Notes: generated from the sequence alone by a model not told the origin. A stretch of DNA of 32,612 nt from an uncultured Anaerococcus sp. (GCA_900550345.1 URRX01000002.1:1-32612); one strand, 5' to 3'. Counted from the stretch's first letter, positions 5,268 to 13,427 are shown. Numbers and translations: made by a program.

Positions 5268-6545
5268 ATGAATAATTATAATGTAGAAAATTTAAGAAAA
5301 AAACTTGATTTACACAGAATGCACGTGCTTAATAAATATAAATATTATGATTGTAAAAAAAATGAAATTGATCGTGGATTTGTGATTCCAACAGAAATTA
5401 AATCTCAATATATATCAAATTTAGGTTGGTGTACCAAGGCTGTAGATGCCTTAGCCGATAGGTTAGTTTTCAAGGAATTTGAGAATGATTTGTTTTCTTT
5501 TAATGAAATTTATAATTTAAATAATCCAGATATATTTTTTGATTCCGCTATTCTTTCTGCTTTAATAGGTGGTTGTTGTTTTGTATATATTAGCCAAGGA
5601 ATGAATGAAAAGCCAAGACTTCAAATAATTGAAGCTAGCAATGCAACAGGTAATATTGATCCTATAACTGGACTTTTGACAGAAGGTTATGCTGTGCTTG
5701 AAAGAAGTGGTGATAATAAAATAGGTTTTGATACACCTAAGCTTGAAGCATACTTTAAACCTAACGAAACGATATATTTTGCTGATGGTAAGGTTGTTTC
5801 TAGTGTGAAAAATCCTGCTGGTATTCCATTATTGGTTCCTATTATTTATCGCCCTGACGCTGTAAGACCTTTCGGTAAGTCAAGAATTACAAGACCTACA
5901 AGATATTTACAAGCTCACGCTAAAAGAACTTTAGAAAGAGCTGATGTTACAGCTGAATTTTATTCTTTTCCTCAAAAGTATATTGTTGGTTTAGATCCAG
6001 AGGCTGAACCCTTAGACCAATATAAAGCAACTATAGCATCTATACTTCAGTTTTCTAAAGATCAAGACCATGAGAGTCCAAAACTTGGACAATTCCCTCA
6101 AACATCAATGAGTCCTTTTACGGAGCAATTAAAAACCTTAGCATCTGCATTTGCTGGAGAAACTGGATTAACACTTGATGATTTAGGGTTTGTTACAGAT
6201 AATCCATCTTCTGCCGAGGCCATAAAGGCAAGTCATGAGACTTTGAGAATTACTGCAAGAAAGGCTCAAAGGTGTTTTGGGTCTGGATTTTTAAATGTTG
6301 GATATGTGGCAAGGTGCTTAATTGATAAATATCATTATACAAGGGATATGATCTCAGAAGTACATCCTAAGTGGTATCCAGTATTTGAACCGGATGTTGC
6401 TGCTCTATCTGGAATTGGAGATGCAACTATTAAAATAAATCAATCAGTACCAGGTTATTTTGGAAGTGATAACTTATCAGAGTTAACTGGTTTTGATGCA
6501 AGCAAAGAACCGCCAAAAGAAGTGGATGATGAAAATGGATTATAA
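5268..6545 (+). CDS. phage portal protein (SPP1 gp6-like)
   Basis: 425 residues. Portal proteins form the dodecameric ring at one capsid vertex through which TerL pumps DNA. Recognised by overall pattern: the N-terminal tail, WCTKAVDALADRLVF, RPDAVRPFGKSRITRP, the central LERADVTAEFYSFPQKYIVG, and the long-helix region with TGLTLDDLGFVTDNPSSAEA, as in the SPP1-type portal family of Gram-positive phages. Length is normal. ATG 5268 follows GAAAGAGGTGATT at a rather long distance. It overlaps the P-loop gene at its 3' end and is followed by the MuF head protein, the usual partner of this portal type. Confidence 0.9.
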   Translation: MNNYNVENLRKKLDLHRMHVLNKYKYYDCKKNEIDRGFVIPTEIKSQYISNLGWCTKAVDALADRLVFKEFENDLFSFNEIYNLNNPDIFFDSAILSALIGGCCFVYISQGMNEKPRLQIIEASNATGNIDPITGLLTEGYAVLERSGDNKIGFDTPKLEAYFKPNETIYFADGKVVSSVKNPAGIPLLVPIIYRPDAVRPFGKSRITRPTRYLQAHAKRTLERADVTAEFYSFPQKYIVGLDPEAEPLDQYKATIASILQFSKDQDHESPKLGQFPQTSMSPFTEQLKTLASAFAGETGLTLDDLGFVTDNPSSAEAIKASHETLRITARKAQRCFGSGFLNVGYVARCLIDKYHYTRDMISEVHPKWYPVFEPDVAALSGIGDATIKINQSVPGYFGSDNLSELTGFDASKEPPKEVDDENGL

Positions 6546-6939
6546 TAAGACTATAATTTTGCTGTGTGGGTTTATTGGTTCAGGTAAAACAACCTATGCA
6601 AATAAAAAATTTGATTATGTTACTGATTTAGATTATATGCCAGCTTTTTCATCTAAAATAAATCAAATAAATTTAACATTAAATTTATTAAAGAAATATG
6701 ATGAGGTATGTCATATAACTTGCTTTCCTACTAAAGATGAAATGAGAGCATTTAAAAAATTTAATAAAAAATTTTTACTTATGGATACTAATCTTAGTCA
6801 ATGCAAAACCAATATTTTAATAAGGGCGAGACCAAGAGATTTGATGAACTTAAACCGTGTATTTAAAGCGAATATAGATTATCAAAGAAAATATAAGCTT
6901 TCTGGAATAAATTGGGAATTAGTGAAGGTGTTTAAATGA
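6535..6939 (+). CDS. P-loop NTPase/kinase-like protein
   Basis: 134 residues from ATG 6535; ATGs at 6526 and 6529 are alternatives, all overlapping the portal end. A Walker A motif GFIGSGKTT lies at residues 12-20 straight after a beta strand (KTIILLC). Further strands are FDYVTDLDY, EVCHITCF and KFLLMDTN, with a cysteine-containing SQCKTNILIRARPRD segment resembling the lid/arginine region of nucleoside or polynucleotide kinases. The end contains FKANIDYQRKY. It is a compact kinase fold by appearance, perhaps AAA_33-like. Substrate unknown. A kinase between portal and MuF genes is not part of the core head module, so this is likely an accessory gene. Confidence 0.7.
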   Translation: MDYNKTIILLCGFIGSGKTTYANKKFDYVTDLDYMPAFSSKINQINLTLNLLKKYDEVCHITCFPTKDEMRAFKKFNKKFLLMDTNLSQCKTNILIRARPRDLMNLNRVFKANIDYQRKYKLSGINWELVKVFK

Positions 6940-7994
6940 TAGATAAAGGTAAGGATATTGTTCCTGGTATATTTGATGAAATTGACAAAACTTTCAAATT
7001 TAAAGCTAAAAAATCTAAAACAATCAAGGACAAACTTAAAGTTTTAAAAAATAAAAAAGCAGACTACAAAGATGCCAATGAATTTGCTGTTGAAGTTGGG
7101 AAAATTCTTGCTGATACTTTCCAGGATAAAATAAAAACTGGAGATTTGCCAGATGGGAAGATGTATTATAATATCGCTAAAAGATTAATCGAACCAAACA
7201 TGGTAAGAAATCACGATTTAGTTTCTGAATATTCTAGGGAAGTTCAAAGCTTATTAAATAAACAAGCTAATATATCAATTCAAGCACAAAAAGCTGACTT
7301 AAATCAAGATAGGATTGATAAGCTAGTAGATAAAATTAGTGAGTATGATTCCTTTGAAAAAGGCAAGTGGTTGCTAGATGAACCTATTAAAAATTTCACG
7401 CAGTCTATAGTGGACGATACAATAAAGAAAAATGCCGATTTACATGCAAAGTCTGGATTAAGTCCTAAGATAGAAAGATACACAAATGGTAAATGCTGTG
7501 ATTGGTGTGATAAATTAGCGGGTATATATAATTATGAAGATGTAAAAAATACTGGTAATGAAGTTTTTAGAAGACATAGATATTGTGATTGTTTGGTAAT
7601 ATATGACCCTAAAAATGGCTCGAAAAGAACAAACGTTCATACCCATAAACCGGTAGATGAAGAAACGAAAGAAAAAAGAATAGAATTATCAAATAAGAAA
7701 AACTTCTCAATTAATTCCAAACAGTTTGGTAAGAAATCTAATAAACATATGAAAGATTATGGACTAGATGTTAGTTCAAAATCAGATAGAAAAAAGTTTG
7801 TTAGTATTATTAATGATATTGTAGAAAACCATGATAGTGTTATTAGAAACATAAATTGGAGAGGTCAAACAAATACTGTTATAGCTTATGCTAAAGGTAA
7901 AGATGTAGTATTGGTTGACAAAAATAACGAATTTATAACTATTTTGAAAGGAGGTATTGATAATGCTAGGATTAAGAACGCAGGAAAACAATAA
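6936..7994 (+). CDS. MuF-type minor head protein with probable C-terminal toxin domain
   Basis: 352 residues; starts by ATGA overlap. Residues about 1-235 resemble the MuF/SPP1 gp7 family, injected or capsid-internal proteins that bind the portal: a helical N-terminal part, then the Cys/His cluster CCDWCDKLAG (about 187-196) and RRHRYCDCLVIYDP (about 213-226). After a charged linker (ETKEKRIELSNKK) comes a separate domain of about 100 residues with KHMKDYGLD, a Trp-Arg-Gly-Gln centre, VVLVDKNNEFITIL and a basic end. This layout matches the polymorphic MuF toxins of temperate Firmicutes phages; the domain looks like a small RNase-type (BECR-like) fold, an inference only. The overlapping small gene downstream fits an immunity protein. 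Confidence 0.75.
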   Translation: MIDKGKDIVPGIFDEIDKTFKFKAKKSKTIKDKLKVLKNKKADYKDANEFAVEVGKILADTFQDKIKTGDLPDGKMYYNIAKRLIEPNMVRNHDLVSEYSREVQSLLNKQANISIQAQKADLNQDRIDKLVDKISEYDSFEKGKWLLDEPIKNFTQSIVDDTIKKNADLHAKSGLSPKIERYTNGKCCDWCDKLAGIYNYEDVKNTGNEVFRRHRYCDCLVIYDPKNGSKRTNVHTHKPVDEETKEKRIELSNKKNFSINSKQFGKKSNKHMKDYGLDVSSKSDRKKFVSIINDIVENHDSVIRNINWRGQTNTVIAYAKGKDVVLVDKNNEFITILKGGIDNARIKNAGKQ

Positions 7995-8256
7995 ATTTAT
8001 TAAATTTTTCAAATTGGTTCAAGATGAAGCTAGTAAAGTAAATAAAGTTTTCTTTTTGGATTTTGGAGAATGTGAAGATATAGATTTTATGGACATGGAA
8101 GTAGATTCTTTATTTGGTTGGTTAATACCTGAAGAAATAGTAGATAAATTTAAAGTGAAATTTGAAAAAGAAAAAGATTTATCAGGTTGGGATGACTACT
8201 GTGTATGGGTTATTCCAGAAATAAAAGATAATAAATTAAATATTGTATTTGAATAA
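7963..8256 (+). CDS. candidate immunity protein for MuF toxin (97 aa)
   Basis: Start taken at ATG 7963, eight bases after AAAGGAGG (7947-7954); an upstream in-frame TTG at 7957 lacks spacing. It overlaps the last 32 bases of the MuF gene, with its ribosome binding site inside that gene. The product is acidic (GECEDIDFMDMEVDSLFGWL), as expected for an inhibitor of a basic nuclease domain, cytosolic, and without a recognised domain. A strong terminator follows directly, so the MuF gene and this gene close one transcript. Function is inferred from position and charge; it could instead be an unrelated head gene. Confidence 0.6.
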   Translation: MLGLRTQENNKFIKFFKLVQDEASKVNKVFFLDFGECEDIDFMDMEVDSLFGWLIPEEIVDKFKVKFEKEKDLSGWDDYCVWVIPEIKDNKLNIVFE

Positions 8257-8302
8257 AGCACAACTAAACTTACAGGTGTAAGATTTTAGAGGTGCTTTTT
8301 TA
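8255..8302 (+). terminator. rho-independent terminator after immunity gene
   Basis: Outer stem AGCAC / GTGCT (8292-8296) with an inner hairpin CTTAC-aggt-GTAAG, followed by six T. It begins at the stop codon of the 97-residue gene and separates it from TerL. No convincing promoter is seen in the 58 bases before TerL, so read-through or antitermination is presumably needed. Confidence 0.8.
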
Positions 8303-8359
8303 GTGGAGATTTTGACCTGAGTATGTCGTTAAACTGCTAGCTTTTATTTAGGGGGTAGG

Positions 8360-9751
8360 ATGAAAAAAAGATTAGGTAATCAAGAGCCTACTAAAAAAGT
8401 TGTTCTACCTTACAAAAAGAGCGACTATAAAAAGGCTGTTGATTTTTATGAAAAGAGTGGACGTAAAGCTCAAAAATGGCAAAAAATCTTATTAAAAGAT
8501 ATATTAGCTTATGGTAAGGATAATTTGTGGACACACACCAAATGTGGGTATTCATTACCAAGACGTAATGGAAAAAATGAAATAATTGTTATGCGTGAGT
8601 TATATGGTCTTTTTATGGGAGAAGAAATAAATCATACAGCCCATAGAGTATCAACATCCCACAGTGCTTGGGAGAGGCTTTGTAGGGTTTTGGATGAAAG
8701 CGGAGTTGATCATAGGTCGTTAAAAGCCAAGGGTCAAGAAAGAGTTGAAATTCCTGAAACAGGTGGAAGAGTAGAGTTTCGAACTAGGTCTTCTACTGGT
8801 GGACTTGGAGAAGGTTTTGATTTATTGGTAATAGACGAAGCTCAAGAATATACTGATGATCAAGAAACAGCCTTAAAATATGTTGTATCTTCATCCAAAA
8901 ACCCACAAACCATAATGTGTGGAACTCCTCCAACTCCCATATCTTCAGGTATGGTTTTTGTTAATTTTAGAAAGAAAGTTTTATCTGGAGATAGTAAGAA
9001 TTTTTATTGGGCAGAATGGAGTGTTGATGAAAATACTAATCCTCATGATGTTGAAGCTTGGTATCAAACTAACCCATCTTTAGGAACAATTTTTACTGAA
9101 AGAATCGTTGAAGATGAAATTGGTACTGATGATTTAGATTTTAACATACAAAGATTAGGTCTTTGGATATCTTATAACCAAAAATCTGCCATATCTCTAA
9201 CTGACTGGGATAGATTAAAAATTAATGAATTACCTGAGTTAGATGGTGGTTTGTATGTTGGAATAAAATACGGTCAAGATGGAAATAATGTAGCTTTATC
9301 TATAGCAGTCAAGACTGATGAAGGAAAAATATTTATAGAGTCTTTGGATTGCCAAAGTGTAAGAAATGGAGATAGGTGGATTTTAGATTTTTTAAAGTCG
9401 GCTGATATTGAAAAGGTAGTAGTTGATGGTGCTAGTGGTCAAAATATTTTAGCTAGTGAAATGAAAGATTTAAAATTAAAAGAACCTATATTACCAACGG
9501 TAAAAGAAGTTATAAAAGCAAACGCTATGTGGGAGAGGGCGATTTTTGAAGAAAGTATCCTACATAATGATCAAGAATCCTTAAAACAAGTTGTAACAAA
9601 CTGTGAAAAGAGAAATATTGGTTCATCTGGTGGGTTTGGTTATAAAAGCCAATTTGATGATATGGATATTAGTTTGATGGATTCATGCTTGCTTGCCCAT
9701 TGGGTTTGTAAGGAAAATAAGAAAAAAATAAAACAAAAAATTTATTATTGA
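8360..9751 (+). CDS. terL: terminase large subunit
   Basis: 463 residues; ATG follows GGGGGTAGG. The ATPase/nuclease motor that packages DNA through the portal. ATPase domain: AQKWQKILLKDIL, a Walker A variant PRRNGKNE (about 67-74), Walker B LLVIDEAQE (about 154-162) and the coupling motif CGTPPTP. Nuclease domain: YVGIKYGQDGNNVALSIA, VVVDGASGQN, and a late acidic cluster FDDMDISLMDS with the usual C-terminal Ala-His-Trp. Length is at the short end of normal. It lies after portal, P-loop, MuF and immunity genes rather than before the portal, and no small-terminase gene is recognised nearby. Confidence 0.9.
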   Translation: MKKRLGNQEPTKKVVLPYKKSDYKKAVDFYEKSGRKAQKWQKILLKDILAYGKDNLWTHTKCGYSLPRRNGKNEIIVMRELYGLFMGEEINHTAHRVSTSHSAWERLCRVLDESGVDHRSLKAKGQERVEIPETGGRVEFRTRSSTGGLGEGFDLLVIDEAQEYTDDQETALKYVVSSSKNPQTIMCGTPPTPISSGMVFVNFRKKVLSGDSKNFYWAEWSVDENTNPHDVEAWYQTNPSLGTIFTERIVEDEIGTDDLDFNIQRLGLWISYNQKSAISLTDWDRLKINELPELDGGLYVGIKYGQDGNNVALSIAVKTDEGKIFIESLDCQSVRNGDRWILDFLKSADIEKVVVDGASGQNILASEMKDLKLKEPILPTVKEVIKANAMWERAIFEESILHNDQESLKQVVTNCEKRNIGSSGGFGYKSQFDDMDISLMDSCLLAHWVCKENKKKIKQKIYY

Positions 9752-9757
9752 TATTAG

Positions 9758-9795
9758 AAGTGGGTGTCAACTAAAAGTTTACAGTCACTTTTTTA
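9758..9795 (+). terminator. rho-independent terminator or attenuator after TerL
   Basis: AGTG (9759-9762), TGT, AACT then a short AAA loop, AGTT, ACA and CACT (9786-9789) form an interrupted hairpin followed by six T. It is the second terminator-like structure within the late genes, between TerL and the scaffold gene. Confidence 0.7.
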
Positions 9796-9832
9796 ATATA
9801 AAATTACCGGACACGGGGAAATGGAGTAGAAA

Positions 9833-10309
9833 ATGAGCGAATTTAAAGTAATTGAAAGTCAAGAAGAACTTGACGCGATAATTAAACCAAGGGTAGAAAG
9901 AGCAATCAAAAAAGCAAAAGAGGAATCAAAGGAAGAATATGAAAGTTCTTTAAAAAGTCTTAATGATGAAAATTCTAGCCTTAAAAGTGAAGTTGGTCAG
10001 TACAAGAAAAGTCTTGAAAGTATGAAAGAAAAAGATGAACAAATTACAGGTCTTAATAAAACAATAGAATCTTATAAGAGAGAAGATTTAAAAAGAAAAA
10101 TAGCTGTGGATTGTGGTTTACCTTTTAATCTTTCAAACAGAATTCAAGGCGAAGATGAAGAGAGTATGAGAAAGGATGCAGAAAGTTTATCAAATTTTAT
10201 AAAAAATTCAAATCCTAGTGTAGTACCTCTTAAAAATGTTAATGAAACAAAAGATGATGATAGTGGTTTAAGATCATTATTAAATAGTTTAGATTTAGAA
10301 GGAGAATAA
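9833..10309 (+). CDS. capsid scaffolding protein (DUF4355-like)
   Basis: 158 residues, strongly charged and coiled-coil through most of its length (about residues 20-95), with an end containing DLKRKIAVDCGLPFNLSNRIQG and a short Asp/Glu tail. This matches the DUF4355 family found just before HK97-fold capsid genes in siphoviruses, which guides assembly of the procapsid and then leaves. ATG follows AAATGGAG. It lies one base before the capsid gene start region. Confidence 0.85.
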   Translation: MSEFKVIESQEELDAIIKPRVERAIKKAKEESKEEYESSLKSLNDENSSLKSEVGQYKKSLESMKEKDEQITGLNKTIESYKREDLKRKIAVDCGLPFNLSNRIQGEDEESMRKDAESLSNFIKNSNPSVVPLKNVNETKDDDSGLRSLLNSLDLEGE

Positions 10310-10310
10310 A

Positions 10311-11201
10311 ATGACAACAACTAGAAATAATTTATTTGAACCAAAACTTGTAAATAATTTAATTAGCAAAGTTAAAGGATATTCAACTTTAACAAAATTA
10401 TCCAAACAAGTTCCTATAGCTTTTAATGGTAATAAGGAATTTGTTTTTTCAATGGATAAAGAAATTGATATTGTTGCTGAAGGTGGAAAGAAAAGTGAAG
10501 GTGGTCTATCCCTTTCAACTAGAGTTATTGTTCCAATAAAAGTTGAATATGGTGCAAGAATTACTGATGAGTTTTTATATGCAACAGAAGAAGAAAAAAT
10601 TAATATATTAGGTGCTTTTACTGATGGTTATGCTAAAAAACTAGCTAAAGGTATTGATTTGATGGGTATACATGGAATTAATCCAAGAACTGGTGAAGTT
10701 TCTAATATTATAAATAATAACGATATAGCTCATAAGGTTACTCAAAAAACAACCTTTAATGAGAAAGACCCTGATACAAATATGGAAGAAGCTATTCAAC
10801 TTGTAATTGCAGCTGAAGGTGATGTTACAGGTCTTGCTATGGATCCTTCTTTTTCATCATGTTTAGCAAAACAAAAAAATAATAATGATGCTGGTGATAG
10901 ATTATTCCCAGAATTAAGATGGGGTGCTAAACCAAGCTCTATTAATGGAATTCCTGTTGATATACATTCTACAGTTGGTAATGGGTCTAAAATTAAAGCT
11001 ATAGTTGGAGATTTTGAAAATGGATTTAAATGGGGTTATGCAAAACAAATTCCATTTGAAATAATCAAATACGGTGATCCAGACAATTCAGGTCAAGACT
11101 TAAAAGGACACAACCAAATCTATTTAAGAAGTGAAACTTATTTAGGTTGGTCAATTCTTGAACCAAACCATTTTGCAATTATAGAAAAAGCTGAAGGTTA
11201 A
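10311..11201 (+). CDS. major capsid protein, HK97 fold
   Basis: 296 residues with GAAGGAGAA upstream. Recognised as a phage capsid protein by its place after the scaffold and by segments typical of this group: LFEPKLVNNLISKVKGYSTL near the start, FSMDKEIDIVAEGGKKSEG, VPIKVEYGARITDEFLYA, then the long helix with KLAKGIDLMGIHGINPRTGE. The second half has DPSFSSCLAKQKN and a C-terminal strand region. No extra Ig-like decoration domain is seen and the length is normal. Confidence 0.9.
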   Translation: MTTTRNNLFEPKLVNNLISKVKGYSTLTKLSKQVPIAFNGNKEFVFSMDKEIDIVAEGGKKSEGGLSLSTRVIVPIKVEYGARITDEFLYATEEEKINILGAFTDGYAKKLAKGIDLMGIHGINPRTGEVSNIINNNDIAHKVTQKTTFNEKDPDTNMEEAIQLVIAAEGDVTGLAMDPSFSSCLAKQKNNNDAGDRLFPELRWGAKPSSINGIPVDIHSTVGNGSKIKAIVGDFENGFKWGYAKQIPFEIIKYGDPDNSGQDLKGHNQIYLRSETYLGWSILEPNHFAIIEKAEG

Positions 11202-11209
11202 TTTAATAT

Positions 11210-11341
11210 ATGAAAACCTATAAGAATAAAAGAACTGGTGCTATAATATATAGCACCAATGAATTAAAAGGCGAAGATATAGAAGAAGTAAAAAAGAAGC
11301 CTATAAGAAAAGAGGCTAAGAATGGAAAAGATAACAAGTAA
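11210..11341 (+). CDS. small head protein between capsid and connector genes (43 aa)
   Basis: Fills the gap between the capsid gene and the connector gene and overlaps the latter by 20 bases. The sequence opens MKTYKNKRTGAIIYSTNELK and ends in a lysine-rich tail. It resembles short proteins often found at this point in Gram-positive phages (KxYKNxKTGA start). Function is not established. The ribosome binding site is weak, so translation may be coupled to the capsid gene. Confidence 0.6.
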   Translation: MKTYKNKRTGAIIYSTNELKGEDIEEVKKKPIRKEAKNGKDNK

Positions 11342-11744
11342 TGATGTGATTAAGCTTTGGAGACCTTTAAGTCAAGAAGAAATTGATCGTGTAGAAAATT
11401 TAATTCCAATAATTATTGATAATTTAAAACTAAAAGCTCAAAGAGTAGGTAAGGATTTGGATAAAATGTCCGAGTCACCTACTTTTTTTAATGTTTTAAA
11501 ATCAGTAGTTATTGATGTAGTTTCAAGAACACTTATGACTTCTACAAATCAAGAACCAATGACTCAAACAAGTGAATCAGCATTGGGGTATTCTTGGTCA
11601 GGTACTTTTTTAGTACCTGGTGGAGGTCTTTTTATAAAAGATTCTGAACTTGCAAAACTTGGTCTAAAGACACAAAGATATGGGGTGATAGATTTTTATG
11701 ACACGAATAAAGGGAATCCCTGTGATTTTGATATCGAAGAGTGA
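11322..11744 (+). CDS. head-tail connector protein (Gp15/Gp19-like adaptor)
   Basis: 140 residues. The opening DVIKLWRPLSQEEIDRVENL, the helical middle and a glycine-rich FLVPGGGLFIKDSELAKLG end match the phage Gp19/Gp15/Gp42 adaptor family, which forms the ring between the portal and the stopper. It is first in the head-completion gene run and overlaps the next gene by 47 bases. Confidence 0.8.
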   Translation: MEKITSNDVIKLWRPLSQEEIDRVENLIPIIIDNLKLKAQRVGKDLDKMSESPTFFNVLKSVVIDVVSRTLMTSTNQEPMTQTSESALGYSWSGTFLVPGGGLFIKDSELAKLGLKTQRYGVIDFYDTNKGNPCDFDIEE

Positions 11745-12036
11745 TCCTATTGAGGATGAACTTGGAAGTCTTATTTATGAAGACAGAGAGATTGTAGTTG
11801 AAAATGTTCTTGTTGCTCCTACAAATTCTGATGATATTTTATCTACCACCAATCTTTATGGGAAAAAGGCTGTTTATACTTTGGCTATTCCTAAAGGAGA
11901 TAAAAACAAATGGGAAGGTCAAGAAGTTAGATTTTTCGGTCAAAGATGGAGAGTTTTTGGAAAAGAAATGCAAGGGATTGATGATCTTATCCCTTTGGAT
12001 TGGAATAAGAAAGTGTATGTAGAAAGTTATGAGTGA
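11698..12036 (+). CDS. head closure (stopper) protein
   Basis: 112 residues, mostly beta strand by appearance: REIVVENVLVAPTNSDDI, KAVYTLAIPKGDKNKWEGQE and VRFFGQRWRVFGKE, as in minor capsid/stopper proteins of Lactococcus- and Streptococcus-type siphoviruses. Such proteins close the portal channel after packaging. Assignment rests on both order and pattern. It overlaps the neighbours on both sides. Confidence 0.75.
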   Translation: MTRIKGIPVILISKSDPIEDELGSLIYEDREIVVENVLVAPTNSDDILSTTNLYGKKAVYTLAIPKGDKNKWEGQEVRFFGQRWRVFGKEMQGIDDLIPLDWNKKVYVESYE

Positions 12037-12265
12037 TTTTAAATTTGAATTAAATTCTGATGGAGTAAAAGATCTTTTAAAAAGTCCAGGAATCCAAGAA
12101 GAATTAAAAAAACACGGACAAGAAGTTGCTAATAGAGCTGACGGAATTTGGGAGACCAAAAGTGGAGTTGGTAGTGTTAGAGCAAATGTAAAAGTTGTTA
12201 CTAATGATAAGGACACTTTTTATAGAAATTTAAAAACTAATACTCTTATAAAGGCTTTGGGATGA
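12029..12265 (+). CDS. HK97 gp10-like neck protein
   Basis: 78 residues: FKFELNSDGVKDLLKSPGIQ, then EVANRADGIWETKSG and a short strand-rich end. The helix-then-strand layout and the place between stopper and tail-terminator genes match short gp10-type tail-completion proteins. It overlaps both neighbours by a few bases. Confidence 0.7.
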   Translation: MSDFKFELNSDGVKDLLKSPGIQEELKKHGQEVANRADGIWETKSGVGSVRANVKVVTNDKDTFYRNLKTNTLIKALG

Positions 12266-12582
12266 TAGAAAAAAAGATTAAAAAATATTTAGAAAAAGCT
12301 TTAGGAGTTCCAGTATGGGTTGAGCATAGGGAAGAAGAACCTGATAGTTTTATAATTTTAGAAAAAACTGGTGGTTATATTAAAAATACAATAAATCATT
12401 CGACCTATGCTTTTCAGTCTTATGGGAAAACTCTGACAGAAGCTTTGAAATTAAATAACAAGTTACTAGATTATATGATGATATTTGAAGATGCTAATGT
12501 TAAGTTAAATTCTAATTATAATTTTACTGATATTAGCACAAAAAAATACAGATATCAAGCAATTTTAGAACTAATATATTGA
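12262..12582 (+). CDS. tail terminator/completion protein
   Basis: 106 residues starting by ATGA overlap. MIEKKIKKYLEKALGVPVWV, a strand FIILEKTGGY, then AFQSYGKTLTEALKLNNKLL and a final strand IDISTKKYRYQAILELIY-like end correspond to the minor capsid/tail-terminator group that caps the tail tube. It is placed directly before the tube gene as expected. Confidence 0.75.
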   Translation: MIEKKIKKYLEKALGVPVWVEHREEEPDSFIILEKTGGYIKNTINHSTYAFQSYGKTLTEALKLNNKLLDYMMIFEDANVKLNSNYNFTDISTKKYRYQAILELIY

Positions 12583-12595
12583 GAAAGGATATTTT

Positions 12596-13156
12596 ATGGC
12601 AAATACTAATAATACAAGTACAGGAAAACCTAAAATAGGTGGGGCGATTTTTGTAGGATATGATGGTGTAGCTGCTCCAAAAGATGCCAAAAGTGAATTA
12701 ACAGGATTTAAAGAATTAGGTTATGTGTCAGATGATGGATTAACAAATTCTAACTCTTCAGATTCAGATAAGATTAAGGCTTGGGGTGGAGATACTGTTT
12801 TAGTTATATCTAAAGGAAAAGAAGACACTTTACAATTTAAACTAATTGAAGTTATGAACGTTGATGTACTTAAATATGTATATGGAGAAGAAAATGTTTC
12901 AGGAACTTTGGAAACTGGTATAACCTTAAAGGCAAATTCTAAGCAAACAAAGGCTCATACTTTGGTAATAGATATGGTTTATCAAGGTGGAGTTATGAAA
13001 AGAATAGTAGCTCCTAATGCAATTATCCAAGAAATGGATGATATTGAATACACAGACGAAGATGCTGTTGGATATGCTGTTACAGTTTCTTGCTTACCAG
13101 ATACAGAAGGTAACAATCACTATGAATATATACTTAAGAAAGGTGCTTCAGAATGA
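12596..13156 (+). CDS. major tail tube protein
   Basis: 186 residues with GAGAAAGGA upstream. The N-terminal GKPKIGGAIFVGYDG, the middle ELGYVSDDGLTNSNSS and SKGKEDTLQFKLIEVMNVDV segments, and AVGYAVTVSCLPD near the C-terminus are typical of siphovirus tail tube proteins of Gram-positive phages. It is followed by the chaperone and tape-measure genes in standard order, and ends by ATGA overlap with the chaperone gene. Confidence 0.9.
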   Translation: MANTNNTSTGKPKIGGAIFVGYDGVAAPKDAKSELTGFKELGYVSDDGLTNSNSSDSDKIKAWGGDTVLVISKGKEDTLQFKLIEVMNVDVLKYVYGEENVSGTLETGITLKANSKQTKAHTLVIDMVYQGGVMKRIVAPNAIIQEMDDIEYTDEDAVGYAVTVSCLPDTEGNNHYEYILKKGASE

Positions 13157-13416
13157 TTAAAGGAAAAACTAAAAGTGGCTTTAGATATAGCATAGATGAA
13201 AATGTAATAACAGATTTTGAATTTATAGAAAATTTAGAAAAAGTTATGGATAATGGAGCTGGTTTATCTAAGGCTCTAATTATTTTACTTGGAGAAAAGC
13301 AAAAAAAAGCCTTAATTAATTTTGTTAGGGATAAAAAGACAAAAAGAGTTCCTGTAAAAAATGTAATAAAAGAAGTTGAGGATATGCTATCCAATCCTAA
13401 ATTAAAAAACTTATAG
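13153..13416 (+). CDS. tail assembly chaperone (G-like)
   Basis: 87 residues, helical, with a basic C-terminus. It occupies the place of the lambda gpG type chaperone between tube and tape-measure genes. Near its end the codons TTA AAA AAC carry the slippery heptamer A-AAA-AAC (13404-13410) in the correct phase for a -1 shift, which would join it to the following frame and make a G-GT product of about 211 residues (86 before the shift, 125 after). Family identity rests on position and size more than on sequence. Confidence 0.75.
   Translation: MIKGKTKSGFRYSIDENVITDFEFIENLEKVMDNGAGLSKALIILLGEKQKKALINFVRDKKTKRVPVKNVIKEVEDMLSNPKLKNL
13404..13410 (+). promoter_or_regulatory. probable programmed -1 frameshift site
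   Basis: A-AAA-AAC read as TTA AAA AAC in the G frame, six codons' distance or less from the stop at 13414-13416. After a -1 shift the frame continues CTT ATA GTC CTT GCC AAG into the ATG at 13428 without a stop. This is the classical arrangement for tail chaperone genes. Confidence 0.75.
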
Positions 13417-13427
13417 TCCTTGCCAAG

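Noticed and set aside
7957..7962. TTG start for the candidate immunity gene
   Set aside because: It is only two bases after the GGAGG; ATG 7963 has the proper spacing.
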